A stretch of DNA of 64,000 nucleotides from Flavobacterium flavigenum (lineage in GTDB: Bacteria; Bacteroidota; Bacteroidia; Flavobacteriales; Flavobacteriaceae). This document shows, one piece after another, positions 1 to 7,825 of the stretch. The DNA lies in NCBI RefSeq assembly GCF_027111255.2, contig NZ_CP114285.2, positions 3,844,001-3,908,000 of the forward strand, in the 5' to 3' direction. The notes below the pieces were generated by a model, which saw only the letters and a list, made by a program, of their open reading frames with translations, was not told the DNA's origin and searched no databases. Positions within the stretch are counted from its first letter, which is position 1. Each line of letters begins with the position of its first letter. Made by a program: the position numbers and the translations under genes.

Positions 1-66
1 TTTAGTGTGATTTTGTCTATACTACAATCGATCACCTATAAAATAGTAGGAGACGATAAAAAATAA
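1..66 (+). CDS. C-terminal end of an unidentified (probably membrane) protein, partial
   Basis: An open frame runs from the first base of the window to TAA at 64-66. It encodes 21 residues: a hydrophobic stretch (SVILSILQSI) followed by a charged tail ending GDDKK. A hydrophobic helix with a lysine-rich tail is what the end of an inner-membrane protein often looks like. The body of the gene lies outside the window, so no family can be named. It could also be a chance open frame, since only 66 bases are visible. Confidence 0.4.
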   Translation, partial: FSVILSILQSITYKIVGDDKK

Positions 67-113
67 AATACGAAGTTGTTCTGAAGCACTTCAAATACAA
101 TAGATTAAAAACT

Positions 114-143
114 TGGCTGGGTTGCAAAAATTTTATAATTTTG
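114..143 (+). promoter_or_regulatory. tig promoter (TTG-N19-TAATTTTG)
   Basis: TTG at 114-116 is followed, after 19 bases, by TAATTTTG at 136-143. This fits the Bacteroidota consensus (TTG, 17-23 bp, TAnnTTTG). The expected transcription start is near 150, leaving a leader of roughly 28 bases before the tig ATG. The -7 box lies inside a 12-bp inverted repeat. Confidence 0.6.
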
Positions 144-150
144 CAACCCA
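118..150. repeat. 12-bp inverted repeat overlapping the tig promoter
   Basis: TGGGTTGCAAAA (118-129) and TTTTGCAACCCA (139-150) are perfect inverted arms around a 9-base loop. ATTTTATTATG follows, so it could be the terminator of the upstream gene. It also covers the spacer and -7 box of the tig promoter, so it could be an operator instead. Confidence 0.6.
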
Positions 151-177
151 ATTTTATTATGTAAATTAAAGAAGAAG

Positions 178-1503
178 ATGGATATCAAAAGAGTAGCAAA
201 AGACGCTGTGAATGAAACAATTGTAATGAATGTTGTTCACATGGATTATAAAGGGCAGATAGCAAAAAGAATTAACGAAAAAATGCCTTTAGCACAAGTA
301 AAAGGTTTTAGAAAAGGGCAAGTACCTAAAGATCTTGTTGAAAAACAATACGGAAAAGCTATTAAGCAGGAAGAAGTTAAAAAAGTTGTTGATTTGGCTT
401 TAGAGCGTTATATTCAATCTGAAAGGTTAAACCTTTTAGGTACTCCTATTGCTAAAGTAAACGAAAACTTTGACTGGGATGCTGAAGAACTAACTTTTGA
501 ATACGAAATTGGTTTAGTGCCAAACTTCGAAATTGATCTTGAAGCTAAAAATGATATCGTAAAATATGTAGTTACTGCGGACGATAAATTAATTGACGGA
601 CAAGTGGAGCGTATCCAAAAACAATTCGGAAAAGCAAATCCGGTTGAAAAAGTTACGGCTGATTCTGATGTTACCGGAACTTTTGCAAACGCAGAAAACG
701 GAATCGAAAACAAAACAACTTTTTCATTGTCAGTTTTCAAAGATAAAAAGACAGCTGATTTATTTATCGGTAAAGAAGTGGGTGATGTAGTTACTGTAAA
801 CACAAAAGGTTTATTCGAAGACGATCACCAGTTAATGGATTACTTAAAAGTGCCTCACGATAATGTACACGATTTAGCAGTTGATGTAGCTTTTACAATC
901 GAAGCAATCAATGTATCTGAGCCTGCTGAATTAAATCAGGAATTGTTTGATAAACTTTTTGGTGAAGGAAAAGTAGCTTCATTAGAAGATTTGAAAGCTA
1001 AAATTAAAGAAGATGCTGAAGCACAATTCGCACAGCAGGCTGACCAAAAATTATTATTGGATGTTCAGGATTTCTTAATCGAAAATACAAAATTCGATTT
1101 ACCAGCTGAATTCCTTAAAAAATGGTTGCAGACTGTAGGAGAGAAAAAACTCTCTGCTGAAGAAGCTGAAGTAGAATACGCAAGATCTGAAAAAGGTTTA
1201 CGTTTTCAATTGATCGAAGGAAAAGCAATGGCTCAAAGCAATATCCAAATTACATTTGAAGATTTGAAAGCTTTTACATCAAACGCAATCAGACAGCAAA
1301 TGGCTCAGTTTGGACAAACTAATCCAACTAACGAAGAAGTAGAAGGAATTGTGGCAAGAGTTCTATCTAACCAGGAAGAAGTAAAAAGACTTTCTGAGCA
1401 GGTTGTAGCGGCTAAATTGTTAGATTTGTTCAAAGAAAAAGCAAATCCAACAACAAAAGAAGTAACTTATGATGAATTTATTGCTGCGTCTTACGGAGAA
1501 TAA
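178..1503 (+). CDS. tig: Trigger factor, ribosome-associated chaperone
   Basis: Trigger factor binds the ribosome next to the exit tunnel and shields nascent chains. The 441-residue length is normal for the family. The ribosome-docking signature GFRKGQVP is at residues 43-50 within the N-terminal domain. A divergent FKBP-like middle region (about 140-240) and a helical, acidic C-terminal chaperone domain follow. The clear FKBP catalytic pattern is not obvious, which is usual in Bacteroidota trigger factors. The ATG lies 28 bases after the predicted transcription start. It stands upstream of clpP and clpX in the same orientation, as in many bacteria, but a terminator and a long gap separate it from clpP. 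Identification is secure. Confidence 0.95.
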   Translation: MDIKRVAKDAVNETIVMNVVHMDYKGQIAKRINEKMPLAQVKGFRKGQVPKDLVEKQYGKAIKQEEVKKVVDLALERYIQSERLNLLGTPIAKVNENFDWDAEELTFEYEIGLVPNFEIDLEAKNDIVKYVVTADDKLIDGQVERIQKQFGKANPVEKVTADSDVTGTFANAENGIENKTTFSLSVFKDKKTADLFIGKEVGDVVTVNTKGLFEDDHQLMDYLKVPHDNVHDLAVDVAFTIEAINVSEPAELNQELFDKLFGEGKVASLEDLKAKIKEDAEAQFAQQADQKLLLDVQDFLIENTKFDLPAEFLKKWLQTVGEKKLSAEEAEVEYARSEKGLRFQLIEGKAMAQSNIQITFEDLKAFTSNAIRQQMAQFGQTNPTNEEVEGIVARVLSNQEEVKRLSEQVVAAKLLDLFKEKANPTTKEVTYDEFIAASYGE

Positions 1504-1529
1504 TTTCTAAAAAATTAAGCATATAAAAG

Positions 1530-1572
1530 GAGCGTCACGGATATTTTTCCCTGACGCTCTTCTGTTTTTTTA
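1530..1572 (+). terminator. Rho-independent terminator after tig
   Basis: GAGCGTCA (1530-1537) pairs perfectly with TGACGCTC (1552-1559). The stem is followed by TTCTG and then seven T residues. It lies 26 bases after the tig stop. Confidence 0.85.
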
Positions 1573-1635
1573 TTTCAGTTAAAGAAAATATTTTTTTGAT
1601 GTGGGTTTCAATTTATTTTTTATTACTTTTCAGAA

Positions 1636-1774
1636 GCTAATCCAGCTATCCGTTACAAGTTTTTTCATTGCTGCCTTTTTTGTAAGGCAAAAAAAGAGCT
1701 TCCGCTGGTCGCTTTTTTTTACCAACAAAAAATAGTTGCCATTTCAAAAAGCTTTTCACTGCTATCTGGGCTAA
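1636..1774 (-). ncRNA. Flavo-1-like structured element, long divergent copy
   Basis: Read on the minus strand, it opens with TAGCCCAGATAGCAGTG and closes with AACGGATAGCTGGATTAGC. This is the same 5' and 3' core as the copies near 5400, 11300 and 45000. The outer arms can pair (CCAG with CTGG). The internal hairpin region is expanded to about 95 bases and contains further short stems. It occupies most of the tig-clpP gap, where no minus-strand gene is seen. Resemblance to the Rfam Flavo-1 motif is from memory of its consensus; a covariance-model search would decide. Confidence 0.4.
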
Positions 1775-1865
1775 ATAAGACAAATTGACACATAAGTAAT
1801 AAAGGTACAACCTTTGATGGAAGGAATAATATATAGGTATAACATAAACTTAGAACACTTAAAAT

Positions 1866-2540
1866 ATGAACTACGGTAAAGAATTCAAAAAATTTGCTAC
1901 AAAGCACCAGGGAGTAAACGCCATGTACTATGACAAAATCGTAGCGGCAATGAACCCAACCAATATGACTCCATATATTATTGAAGAACGTCAGTTGAAT
2001 GTTTCTCAATTGGATGTTTTCTCAAGATTAATGATGGACAGAATTATCTTTTTAGGAACAGGTATCGATGATCAGATCGCTAATATTGTTCAGGCACAGT
2101 TACTTTTCTTAGAAAGTGCCGATGCATCAAAAGACATTCAGATTTATCTAAATTCTCCTGGAGGAAGTGTTTATGCAGGATTAGGAATTTATGACACCAT
2201 GCAATACATCAAACCAGACGTGGCAACAATTTGTACAGGAATGGCAGCTTCTATGGGGGCAGTTTTATTATGTGCAGGAGCAGCAGGAAAACGTTCGGCT
2301 CTGCCACATTCAAGAGTAATGATTCACCAGCCATCCGGAGGAGCTCAGGGAGTTGCTACAGATATGGAAATCAACTTACGCGAAATGCTGAAATTAAAAG
2401 AAGAATTGTATAACATCATTTCGCAGCATTCAGGACAATCTTTTGAAAGAGTTCATAAAGACAGTGAGCGCGATTACTGGATGAAAGCTGACGAAGCAAA
2501 AGAATACGGAATGATTGATGAAGTATTAAGAAGAGGATAA
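1866..2540 (+). CDS. clpP: ATP-dependent Clp protease proteolytic subunit
   Basis: Serine peptidase forming the tetradecameric barrel that degrades proteins unfolded by ClpX. The catalytic triad is visible: S129 in GMAASMGA, H154 in RVMIHQPSGG and D203 in ERDYW. The substrate-channel motif NSPGGSV is at about 96-102. At 224 residues it carries an N-terminal extension of about 30 residues compared with mature E. coli ClpP, probably a propeptide or a Bacteroidota-specific tail. The start is the first ATG of the frame. An alternative at M20 (position 1923) would remove most of the extension. clpX follows in the same direction with its own probable promoter. Confidence 0.95.
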   Translation: MNYGKEFKKFATKHQGVNAMYYDKIVAAMNPTNMTPYIIEERQLNVSQLDVFSRLMMDRIIFLGTGIDDQIANIVQAQLLFLESADASKDIQIYLNSPGGSVYAGLGIYDTMQYIKPDVATICTGMAASMGAVLLCAGAAGKRSALPHSRVMIHQPSGGAQGVATDMEINLREMLKLKEELYNIISQHSGQSFERVHKDSERDYWMKADEAKEYGMIDEVLRRG

Positions 2541-2564
2541 TTTTAAAGTTAAATTTTAGTTTAG

Positions 2565-2607
2565 GTTTCAGGTTTAAAGTTACAGCTGTTAACTTGAAAC
2601 CTGAAAC
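2565..2607. repeat. Inverted repeat of the GTTTCAGGTTTAAAGTTA family
   Basis: GTTTCAGGTTTAAAGTTA and its near-perfect reverse complement (one mismatch) flank the palindrome CAGCTG. The same AAACCTGAAACTTTAAAC words recur at 50891-50936 and 59610-59638, so this is one member of a dispersed family. It begins 24 bases after the clpP stop and may end or stabilise the clpP transcript. Confidence 0.65.
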
Positions 2608-2686
2608 TTTAAACTTTAAAAGAAGAATAAAGGTTAATAGGTTGCTAAGTTTTTGAGGTTTAAATATTAAAATCTCAGAAACTTAG

Positions 2687-2694
2687 TATCTTTG
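2687..2694 (+). promoter_or_regulatory. Probable -7 box of a clpX promoter (TATCTTTG)
   Basis: TATCTTTG matches the Bacteroidota -7 consensus and ends 23 bases before the clpX ATG. No TTG is found at the usual upstream distance, so only the -7 element is supported. Confidence 0.5.
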
Positions 2695-2717
2695 CAGCTT
2701 AGTAACTTAAATAAAGA

Positions 2718-3950
2718 ATGGCAAAAGTAGTATTAGAATGTTCGTTTTGTGGAAGAAAAAAGCCAGAAACTAATTTATTAATCGCCGGAATCAATGCGCA
2801 CATTTGTGATAAATGTATTGAGCAGGCACACGGAATTGTATTAGAAGAATTAAAATCCAGCGGAAGTTCAAAACTGGTTGGTGACTTAATCTTAAAGAAA
2901 CCAAAAGAAATCAGGGCTTTCCTTGATCAATATGTTATTGGACAGGATCAGACAAAGAAAGTAATGTCGGTTGCGGTTTACAATCACTACAAGCGTTTAA
3001 TGCAACAGCAGTTAGACGATGAAGTAGAGATTGAAAAAAGCAACATCATTATGGTCGGGCAGACCGGAACCGGAAAAACATTGGTAGCAAAAACGATTGC
3101 AAAAATGTTAGACGTTCCTTTGGCTATTGTTGATGCAACAGTATTGACAGAAGCCGGTTATGTTGGTGAAGACGTTGAAAGTATTTTGACTCGCCTTTTA
3201 CAAGCTGCTGATTATGATGTAACCAAAGCAGAAAGAGGAATTGTTTTTATTGATGAAATTGATAAAATCGCCCGTAAGAGTGATAATCCATCCATAACAC
3301 GTGACGTTTCAGGCGAAGGAGTGCAGCAGGCTTTATTGAAATTATTAGAAGGAACAGTTGTAAACGTGCCACCAAAAGGAGGACGTAAACATCCGGACCA
3401 GAAATTTGTTGAGGTAAATACACAAAACATTCTTTTCATTGCCGGAGGTGCTTTTGATGGCGTTGAACGTATTATTTCTAAACGTTTAAACCGTCAGGCA
3501 GTTGGATATTCTACTTCTAAAAATGCAGATAATATCGATAAAGACAATTTGTTGCAATATATTATTCCTAAAGATATTAAAGATTTTGGTTTGATTCCTG
3601 AAATTATTGGTCGTTTGCCAGTTTTGACACATATGGATCCGTTAGACAGGGAAACGTTGCGTGCCATTTTGACTCAGCCTAAAAATGCACTGGTAAAACA
3701 ATATCAAAAGCTGTTTTTAATGGATGAAGTGGAATTCAGTATTACCGATGAAGCTTTAGATTTTATTGTAGACAAAGCTTTAGAATACAAATTAGGTGCC
3801 CGTGGATTACGCTCGTTATGCGAAGCAATTTTAACAGACGCTATGTACGAATTGCCAAGTTCTGATGATAAAGTTTTATCAATTGATAAAGATTATGCAG
3901 AGCATACACTAAGTAAAAATTTATTGAAGCGTATGGAAATTGCTTCGTAA
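2718..3950 (+). CDS. clpX: ClpX, AAA+ unfoldase subunit of the ClpXP protease
   Basis: ATP-driven unfoldase that feeds tagged substrates to ClpP. The N-terminal zinc-binding domain has C8, C11, C30 and C33. Walker A GQTGTGK ends at K120, Walker B FIDE is at 177-180, and the substrate-gripping pore loop GYVG is at 147-150. The 410-residue length is typical. An ATG start 23 bases after a -7 box is well placed. A strong terminator follows, so the clpP-clpX block ends here. Identification is secure. Confidence 0.96.
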   Translation: MAKVVLECSFCGRKKPETNLLIAGINAHICDKCIEQAHGIVLEELKSSGSSKLVGDLILKKPKEIRAFLDQYVIGQDQTKKVMSVAVYNHYKRLMQQQLDDEVEIEKSNIIMVGQTGTGKTLVAKTIAKMLDVPLAIVDATVLTEAGYVGEDVESILTRLLQAADYDVTKAERGIVFIDEIDKIARKSDNPSITRDVSGEGVQQALLKLLEGTVVNVPPKGGRKHPDQKFVEVNTQNILFIAGGAFDGVERIISKRLNRQAVGYSTSKNADNIDKDNLLQYIIPKDIKDFGLIPEIIGRLPVLTHMDPLDRETLRAILTQPKNALVKQYQKLFLMDEVEFSITDEALDFIVDKALEYKLGARGLRSLCEAILTDAMYELPSSDDKVLSIDKDYAEHTLSKNLLKRMEIAS

Positions 3951-3970
3951 TTTTTCAAATAATATTTTTC

Positions 3971-4000
3971 AAAAACCTGTTCAAATGAGCAGGTTTTTTT
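3971..4000 (+). terminator. Terminator after clpX
   Basis: AACCTG and CAGGTT arms enclose a short imperfect loop and are followed directly by a run of seven T. It starts 20 bases after the clpX stop. Confidence 0.8.
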
Positions 4001-4060
4001 ATGTCAACATTTTGAGTAATACTTTTCTTTCTTTATTTTAAAAGAATATATTTGATGTTT

Positions 4061-4068
4061 TAATTTTG
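4061..4068 (+). promoter_or_regulatory. -7 box TAATTTTG very close to the next ATG
   Basis: The box matches TAnnTTTG exactly but ends only 11 bases before the ATG of the following gene. If used, the leader would be a handful of bases, i.e. almost leaderless translation. Confidence 0.45.
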
Positions 4069-4079
4069 TACTATAAAGT

Positions 4080-4679
4080 ATGATAACAGAAGTTTTAAAA
4101 AATTTAGCATATTTATATTATCCTAAAAATATATGTCCATGGACTCAAAAGGAATTGTATTTAGAAACTGTAGAGTATAAAAGACTGAAATCATTAATAG
4201 AATATTTTGATTCTGATGACAATCAGAAAATTCGAAATAACATTAGGAGAGAATTTGATAAGGATTCTGTTTTAAAGAATTTTGAGGATTTTTCGAGATT
4301 GGATTGTCAAGATCGGTGTTACAACTTTTTTTTAAACGTCTTTGAGGGAGGAGAAATGTATATGATTAATTTATATATGAGTTTTCTGATTCCTTATTAT
4401 GCAATTCATGTTTCAATTCTTAAAGGCCGAATGATTTTTTCACAATCTAAAATTGACGAAATGGAAAGAGAAAATTTAGATACTAGAAAACTTAAAGATT
4501 TAGTTTTAGAGATAGAAAATATAGTGGAAAAGAAACTGCTATATTCAAAATTTCCCGAAGAGTTATTAAATCATAAATTTGAGGATATTAGTTTTCAGGA
4601 TTCATATTTAGGCGAATTTAAGATGTTTAATGCTTTTTTTAATAATCAATCTGTTCCGAAAGATGAAAATAAGGAGTAA
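4080..4679 (+). CDS. Uncharacterised 199-residue protein
   Basis: No family is recognised. The protein is charged and probably mostly helical. A hydrophobic stretch around residues 96-115 (INLYMSFLIPYYAIHVSIL) could be a single membrane helix or a buried helix. There is no signal peptide and no repeated motif. Its base composition is even more AT-rich than its neighbours, which may hint at recent acquisition. Its last 17 bases overlap the start of the L,D-transpeptidase-like lipoprotein gene, so the two are probably co-transcribed and translationally coupled. A role linked to the cell wall is therefore possible but is only a context guess. Confidence 0.75.
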   Translation: MITEVLKNLAYLYYPKNICPWTQKELYLETVEYKRLKSLIEYFDSDDNQKIRNNIRREFDKDSVLKNFEDFSRLDCQDRCYNFFLNVFEGGEMYMINLYMSFLIPYYAIHVSILKGRMIFSQSKIDEMERENLDTRKLKDLVLEIENIVEKKLLYSKFPEELLNHKFEDISFQDSYLGEFKMFNAFFNNQSVPKDENKE

Positions 4680-5331
4680 GAATTTTGTAATCTTTTCGAT
4701 GGTTTTTATGGTTCTTATTTTTTCTTGCAACAAAAAAAATAAAGAAGTAAATATTTCAAAAAATCAATCTGAAAGGGCAATTATTGGAGAAGAAAAACCT
4801 CCTGCAGAAATTGATTACAGCAATTATTACAAAAAAGCTCAACAATATTGTAAAAACAATAATCTGAATCAAAATCAATTTATGTTGATTGATTTAGGTG
4901 TACATTCAGGTTTAAAAAGATTTTTTGTGTATGATTTTAAGAATAAAAAAAAATCAAAATCATATATAGTAAGTCATGGTTGTGGCGCCAATGAATGGGG
5001 CAGAACGAATTCAAAACTCGATGCGCCAATTAGCAATGAATTTGATTCGCATTGTTCGTCGCTGGGCAAATATGTAATTTTAGATCGCGGTGTGAGTCAA
5101 TGGGGAATCAAAGTCAATTATATTTTAAAGGGAAAAGATAAATCGAACTCGAATGCCGCAAGCCGTGCCATAGTTTTGCATTCCTGGGAAGCGATTCCGA
5201 CTGATGAAGTTTATCCCGAAGGAACACCGGAAGGCTGGGGATGTCCGGCAGTTTCAAACGAAAGTATGAGAGAAATTGATGAACTTTTGAAAACAAATAA
5301 GAAGGTTTTGATGTGGATTATTAAGTCATAA
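4663..5331 (+). CDS. Lipoprotein with a YkuD-like (L,D-transpeptidase) catalytic domain
   Basis: The product starts MKIRSKNFVIFSMVFMVLIF and then SC, a lipoprotein signal with a lipobox cysteine near residue 22, so it should be anchored in a membrane facing the periplasm. The C-terminal half has features of the murein L,D-transpeptidase catalytic family (YkuD_2-like): SHGCG, SSLGKYVILDRG, then AIVLHSW and the catalytic-cysteine motif GWGCPAVS. Such enzymes cross-link or modify peptidoglycan. The start at 4663 is preferred over an upstream in-frame ATG at 4630 because only the shorter form begins with a lipoprotein signal. It overlaps the upstream gene by 17 bases. A Flavo-1-like element follows 34 bases after the stop. 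Confidence 0.8.
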   Translation: MKIRSKNFVIFSMVFMVLIFSCNKKNKEVNISKNQSERAIIGEEKPPAEIDYSNYYKKAQQYCKNNNLNQNQFMLIDLGVHSGLKRFFVYDFKNKKKSKSYIVSHGCGANEWGRTNSKLDAPISNEFDSHCSSLGKYVILDRGVSQWGIKVNYILKGKDKSNSNAASRAIVLHSWEAIPTDEVYPEGTPEGWGCPAVSNESMREIDELLKTNKKVLMWIIKS

Positions 5332-5365
5332 TTGTCTTCTTATTATGAAAACAAAATTTCCGGTT

Positions 5366-5434
5366 TAGCCCTGATCGAAGCGGCATCCTCTGGCTGCGGG
5401 GTTCGCAGGCAGAGATATAGCGGAGAGCAGGACT
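5366..5434 (+). ncRNA. Flavo-1-like structured element
   Basis: The core TAGCCCTGAT...GCGGCATCC and ...GATATAGCGGAGAGCAGGACT encloses a hairpin with arms CTCTGGCTGCG and CGCAGGCAGAG, which pair except for one central G-G, and loop GGGTT. The copy at 44973 has the same loop and core but a different, fully paired stem, which argues for a selected RNA structure. Similarity continues to about 5470 (a shared CTGCTCCTGAAA tail). It sits between the 3' ends of two convergent genes. Assignment to the Rfam Flavo-1 family is from memory. Confidence 0.6.
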
Positions 5435-5474
5435 ATTGGTGATGAAAAAACTAATTTTCTGCTCCTGAAAAAAA

Positions 5475-6440
5475 TTACTGAACCCTAAATTTCTCCCGAT
5501 ATTCAATAGGCTTCATACCGACCATTTTATAAAATACTTTTCTAAACGCTTTTGGATCGTTGTAACCCGTTTTTTCGATAATTTCTGAAATCGAAAGCTG
5601 GGTCTGTTCCAGATATTTCTTTGAACTTTCCACTCTTATGTTTTGCAGATATTCGATAGGTGGAATTCCTGTCACTTGTTTGAAACGACGTGTCATATTG
5701 CGGGCACTTGTCGGAATATCTTTGGTGATTTCTTCGAGTTTTTCGATACTGTGATACTGACTTTCGATTTTTTGCTGGAGCATGGCAACCAAAGCATCAT
5801 TGTGCAAATGATTAGGTCTGAAAGTACTGAAATAGCTTTGTTTGTATCGGTTTAAATCGATCGAGAAAATTTTGGCAATTTGAACAGCAATTTCGTTTCC
5901 ACAATATTTTTGTACTAAAAGAATCAGTAAATGAAAAGTTGAGGTTGATCCGCCGCTGGTGTACAGACTTCCGTCTGCAGTCAGGGTTTCCTCGGGTTTT
6001 AACTTCACTAGCGGAAAAGCTTTGGTAAATGCACTGCAGGCATCAACGTGGGTAGTGGCCAGTTTTTCGTTGAGCAATCCGGAAGCAGCAAACAAAAATG
6101 CCCCAGTGCAAAAGCTTGCCAGTTCAGCACCTTCCTGATGGTGTTTTTGCAGCCACGGAATAAATTTTCGATTCCTGGTAATCATTTCACTCATGTTATC
6201 GGTGGTAAAAGCTGGAATCAGAATGAGTTCTAAATTTTTATCAGAATCCTCAATTGAATTCACTTCATAACCAAATAATTTTTTCTCATTGATTTGCTCA
6301 GTCGATTGAAACACCATAATCTCAAAAGGTTTTTCAATTTCCTTATGTAATTTATTCGCTGTTTCAAAAACTTCTAAAATTGCCGCTACGCTTAGTAATT
6401 TGTAGTCATGCCCCAAAATTAAACCTACTTTCCTGCTCAT
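5475..6440 (-). CDS. GlxA-type transcriptional regulator (DJ-1/PfpI domain + AraC HTH)
   Basis: Residues 1 to about 190 form a DJ-1/PfpI-like glutamine amidotransferase fold with the nucleophile-elbow motif SFCTGAFLFA. Residues about 215-318 form an AraC-family DNA-binding domain with two helix-turn-helix units, the second containing the pattern ISEIIEKTGYNDPKAFRKVF. The architecture matches the GlxA/FtrA group of regulators, whose N-terminal domain is thought to sense a small molecule. It is transcribed away from the VOC/AHSA1 gene run, separated by 131 bases, so it is the natural candidate regulator of those genes. The effector is unknown. Confidence 0.9.
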   Translation of the reverse strand: MSRKVGLILGHDYKLLSVAAILEVFETANKLHKEIEKPFEIMVFQSTEQINEKKLFGYEVNSIEDSDKNLELILIPAFTTDNMSEMITRNRKFIPWLQKHHQEGAELASFCTGAFLFAASGLLNEKLATTHVDACSAFTKAFPLVKLKPEETLTADGSLYTSGGSTSTFHLLILLVQKYCGNEIAVQIAKIFSIDLNRYKQSYFSTFRPNHLHNDALVAMLQQKIESQYHSIEKLEEITKDIPTSARNMTRRFKQVTGIPPIEYLQNIRVESSKKYLEQTQLSISEIIEKTGYNDPKAFRKVFYKMVGMKPIEYREKFRVQ

Positions 6441-6535
6441 AATTTTAGTTTTATCGATAATACGAAGATATACATTTTGTCTTAAATGACCCTAAAGTTG
6501 ACTTTTATTGTAGCCAAAAACTGATTTTGATAATT

Positions 6536-6543
6536 TAAATTTG
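6536..6543 (+). promoter_or_regulatory. Possible -7 box (TAAATTTG) for the VOC/AHSA1 run
   Basis: Exact TAnnTTTG match 28 bases before the ATG of the first VOC gene. A TTG at 6508-6510 is 25 bases upstream, slightly long for the consensus. Confidence 0.4.
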
Positions 6544-6571
6544 TTTATATCTAATTTGAAATTTTATAAAG

Positions 6572-6982
6572 ATGATCACAAAAATTTTTCTGAATCTTCC
6601 TGTAAAAGATTTAAATCGTTCCATTGAATTCTTTACACAGCTTGGTTTTTCATTTAATCCACAATTTACTAATGAAAAAGGCACTTGTTTAATCATTGCC
6701 GAAAACATAAATGTGATGCTTTTAGCTGAAGAGTTTTATAAAACATTTACCAATAAACAAGTTTGTGATGCCAATACGACCAGCGAAGTGATTATTGCAA
6801 TATCTGTTGAAACTCGTGAAAAGGTTAATGAAATAATTGAAAATGTGGTTAAGGTCGGAGGTGCAGAATACATGGATACAAAAGATTACGGCTGGATGTA
6901 TCAGAAGATGTTTCTGGATCCTGACGGACATCATTGGGAGGTTTTCTTTATGGATGAAAGTCAGATTCCAACAGGAAATTAA
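6572..6982 (+). CDS. VOC-superfamily (glyoxalase/bleomycin-resistance-like) protein
   Basis: A 136-residue single-domain protein with the beta-alpha-beta layout of the vicinal oxygen chelate fold. It opens with TKIFLNLPVKDLNRSIEFF and ends with YQKMFLDPDGHHWEVFFMD, where the DPDGHHWEV region holds the usual metal-ligand positions. Members act as lyases, dioxygenases or antibiotic-sequestering proteins, and this one cannot be assigned further. It is a paralogue of the VOC gene at 8373 (shared LPVKD and QGW/YGWMY...DGH motifs). It heads a run of small genes read away from a GlxA-type regulator. Confidence 0.85.
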   Translation: MITKIFLNLPVKDLNRSIEFFTQLGFSFNPQFTNEKGTCLIIAENINVMLLAEEFYKTFTNKQVCDANTTSEVIIAISVETREKVNEIIENVVKVGGAEYMDTKDYGWMYQKMFLDPDGHHWEVFFMDESQIPTGN

Positions 6983-7004
6983 TTTGTGAATTAAATAATT
7001 AAAT

Positions 7005-7409
7005 ATGATAACTGTACAAACTATTGTTAATGCTCCAATCGATAAAGTTTGGGAATTCTGGACGACACCAAAAAATATTAGGAAATGGAATAACCCCACG
7101 GATGACTGGCATACGCCATATGTAGAAAATGATGTGAAAGTAGGTGGTGAATTTAAATATACAATGGCGAGGAAAGATGAAAGTATCTGCTTTGATTATG
7201 AAGGAATTTACACTAAATTGGATAAATTTTCAGTTATTGAATATAAGCTGGTAGATAACAGGACAGGAAGTGTTCGTTTTGAAATTCAGTATGATAAGGT
7301 TAAAATCACAGAAATATTTGAACCCAATTCCGAAAATCCTGAAAATGAGCAAAAGGAATTTTGTCAGCGGGTGATTGATAATTTTAAAAAATATACTGAA
7401 GCAAACTAA
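7005..7409 (+). CDS. AHSA1/SRPBCC-domain protein, copy 1
   Basis: A 134-residue START/Bet v1-like (SRPBCC, AHSA1 subgroup) protein. It begins with the characteristic MITVQTIVNAPIDKVWEFWT and has the W-hydrophobic pattern DDWHTPYVENDVKVGGEF. These proteins form a deep hydrophobic pocket for an unidentified ligand. It is clearly paralogous to the gene at 7826 (matching WHTPYxExD and GG+FKxTMAxKD segments and the same C-terminal NFKxYxExN). It overlaps the start of the DUF1801 gene by one base, so translation is coupled. Confidence 0.85.
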   Translation: MITVQTIVNAPIDKVWEFWTTPKNIRKWNNPTDDWHTPYVENDVKVGGEFKYTMARKDESICFDYEGIYTKLDKFSVIEYKLVDNRTGSVRFEIQYDKVKITEIFEPNSENPENEQKEFCQRVIDNFKKYTEAN

Positions 7410-7810
7410 TGAAAGGAGAAACAATTAATAACAGCGAAGTAACCGATTTTCTGGACAAACTAAATCATCCGCTCACAAAGGAAATCGATGCATTGCGGGT
7501 TTATATTTTGTCATCCAATCAAAATCTTACTGAAAATATTAAGTGGAACGCTCCTAATTATTGTTTTGAAAATGAAGACAGAATTACAATGAAAGTTTTG
7601 CCAGTAACTGCAAAAGTCCAGCTGATTTTTCACAGGGGAGCAAAAAAGAAAGAGCAGCCAAAAGAAAAAATAATTTCCAATAAAAGTAAAATGCTGGTCT
7701 GGAAAGAAAATGACAGAGCTATCATAACATTTACTGGTTTGCAAGAAATTGAAACAGGAAAAATAGAACTACAAACCATTATAAACGAATGGTTAAATGC
7801 AGAGAAATAA
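7409..7810 (+). CDS. DUF1801-domain protein
   Basis: A 133-residue protein of the DUF1801 (YdhG-like) family. The recognisable elements are LNHPLTKEIDALRVYIL, the TENIKWNAPNYCF segment, and a C-terminal ITFTGLQEIETGKIELQ region. The function is unknown; the family often sits beside SRPBCC and VOC genes in Bacteroidota, as here. Its ATG overlaps the stop of the upstream AHSA1 gene, and the second AHSA1 copy begins 15 bases after its stop. One polycistronic message is likely. Confidence 0.8.
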   Translation: MKGETINNSEVTDFLDKLNHPLTKEIDALRVYILSSNQNLTENIKWNAPNYCFENEDRITMKVLPVTAKVQLIFHRGAKKKEQPKEKIISNKSKMLVWKENDRAIITFTGLQEIETGKIELQTIINEWLNAEK

Positions 7811-7825
7811 TAAACAAAAAATAAT

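Noticed and set aside
1719..2009. Minus-strand open frame overlapping clpP
   Set aside because: It overlaps the secure clpP start and the Flavo-1-like element and shows no family pattern.
5321..5506. Minus-strand 61-residue frame over the L,D-transpeptidase 3' end
   Set aside because: It overlaps two convergent genes and an RNA-like element, and has no promoter or homology pattern.
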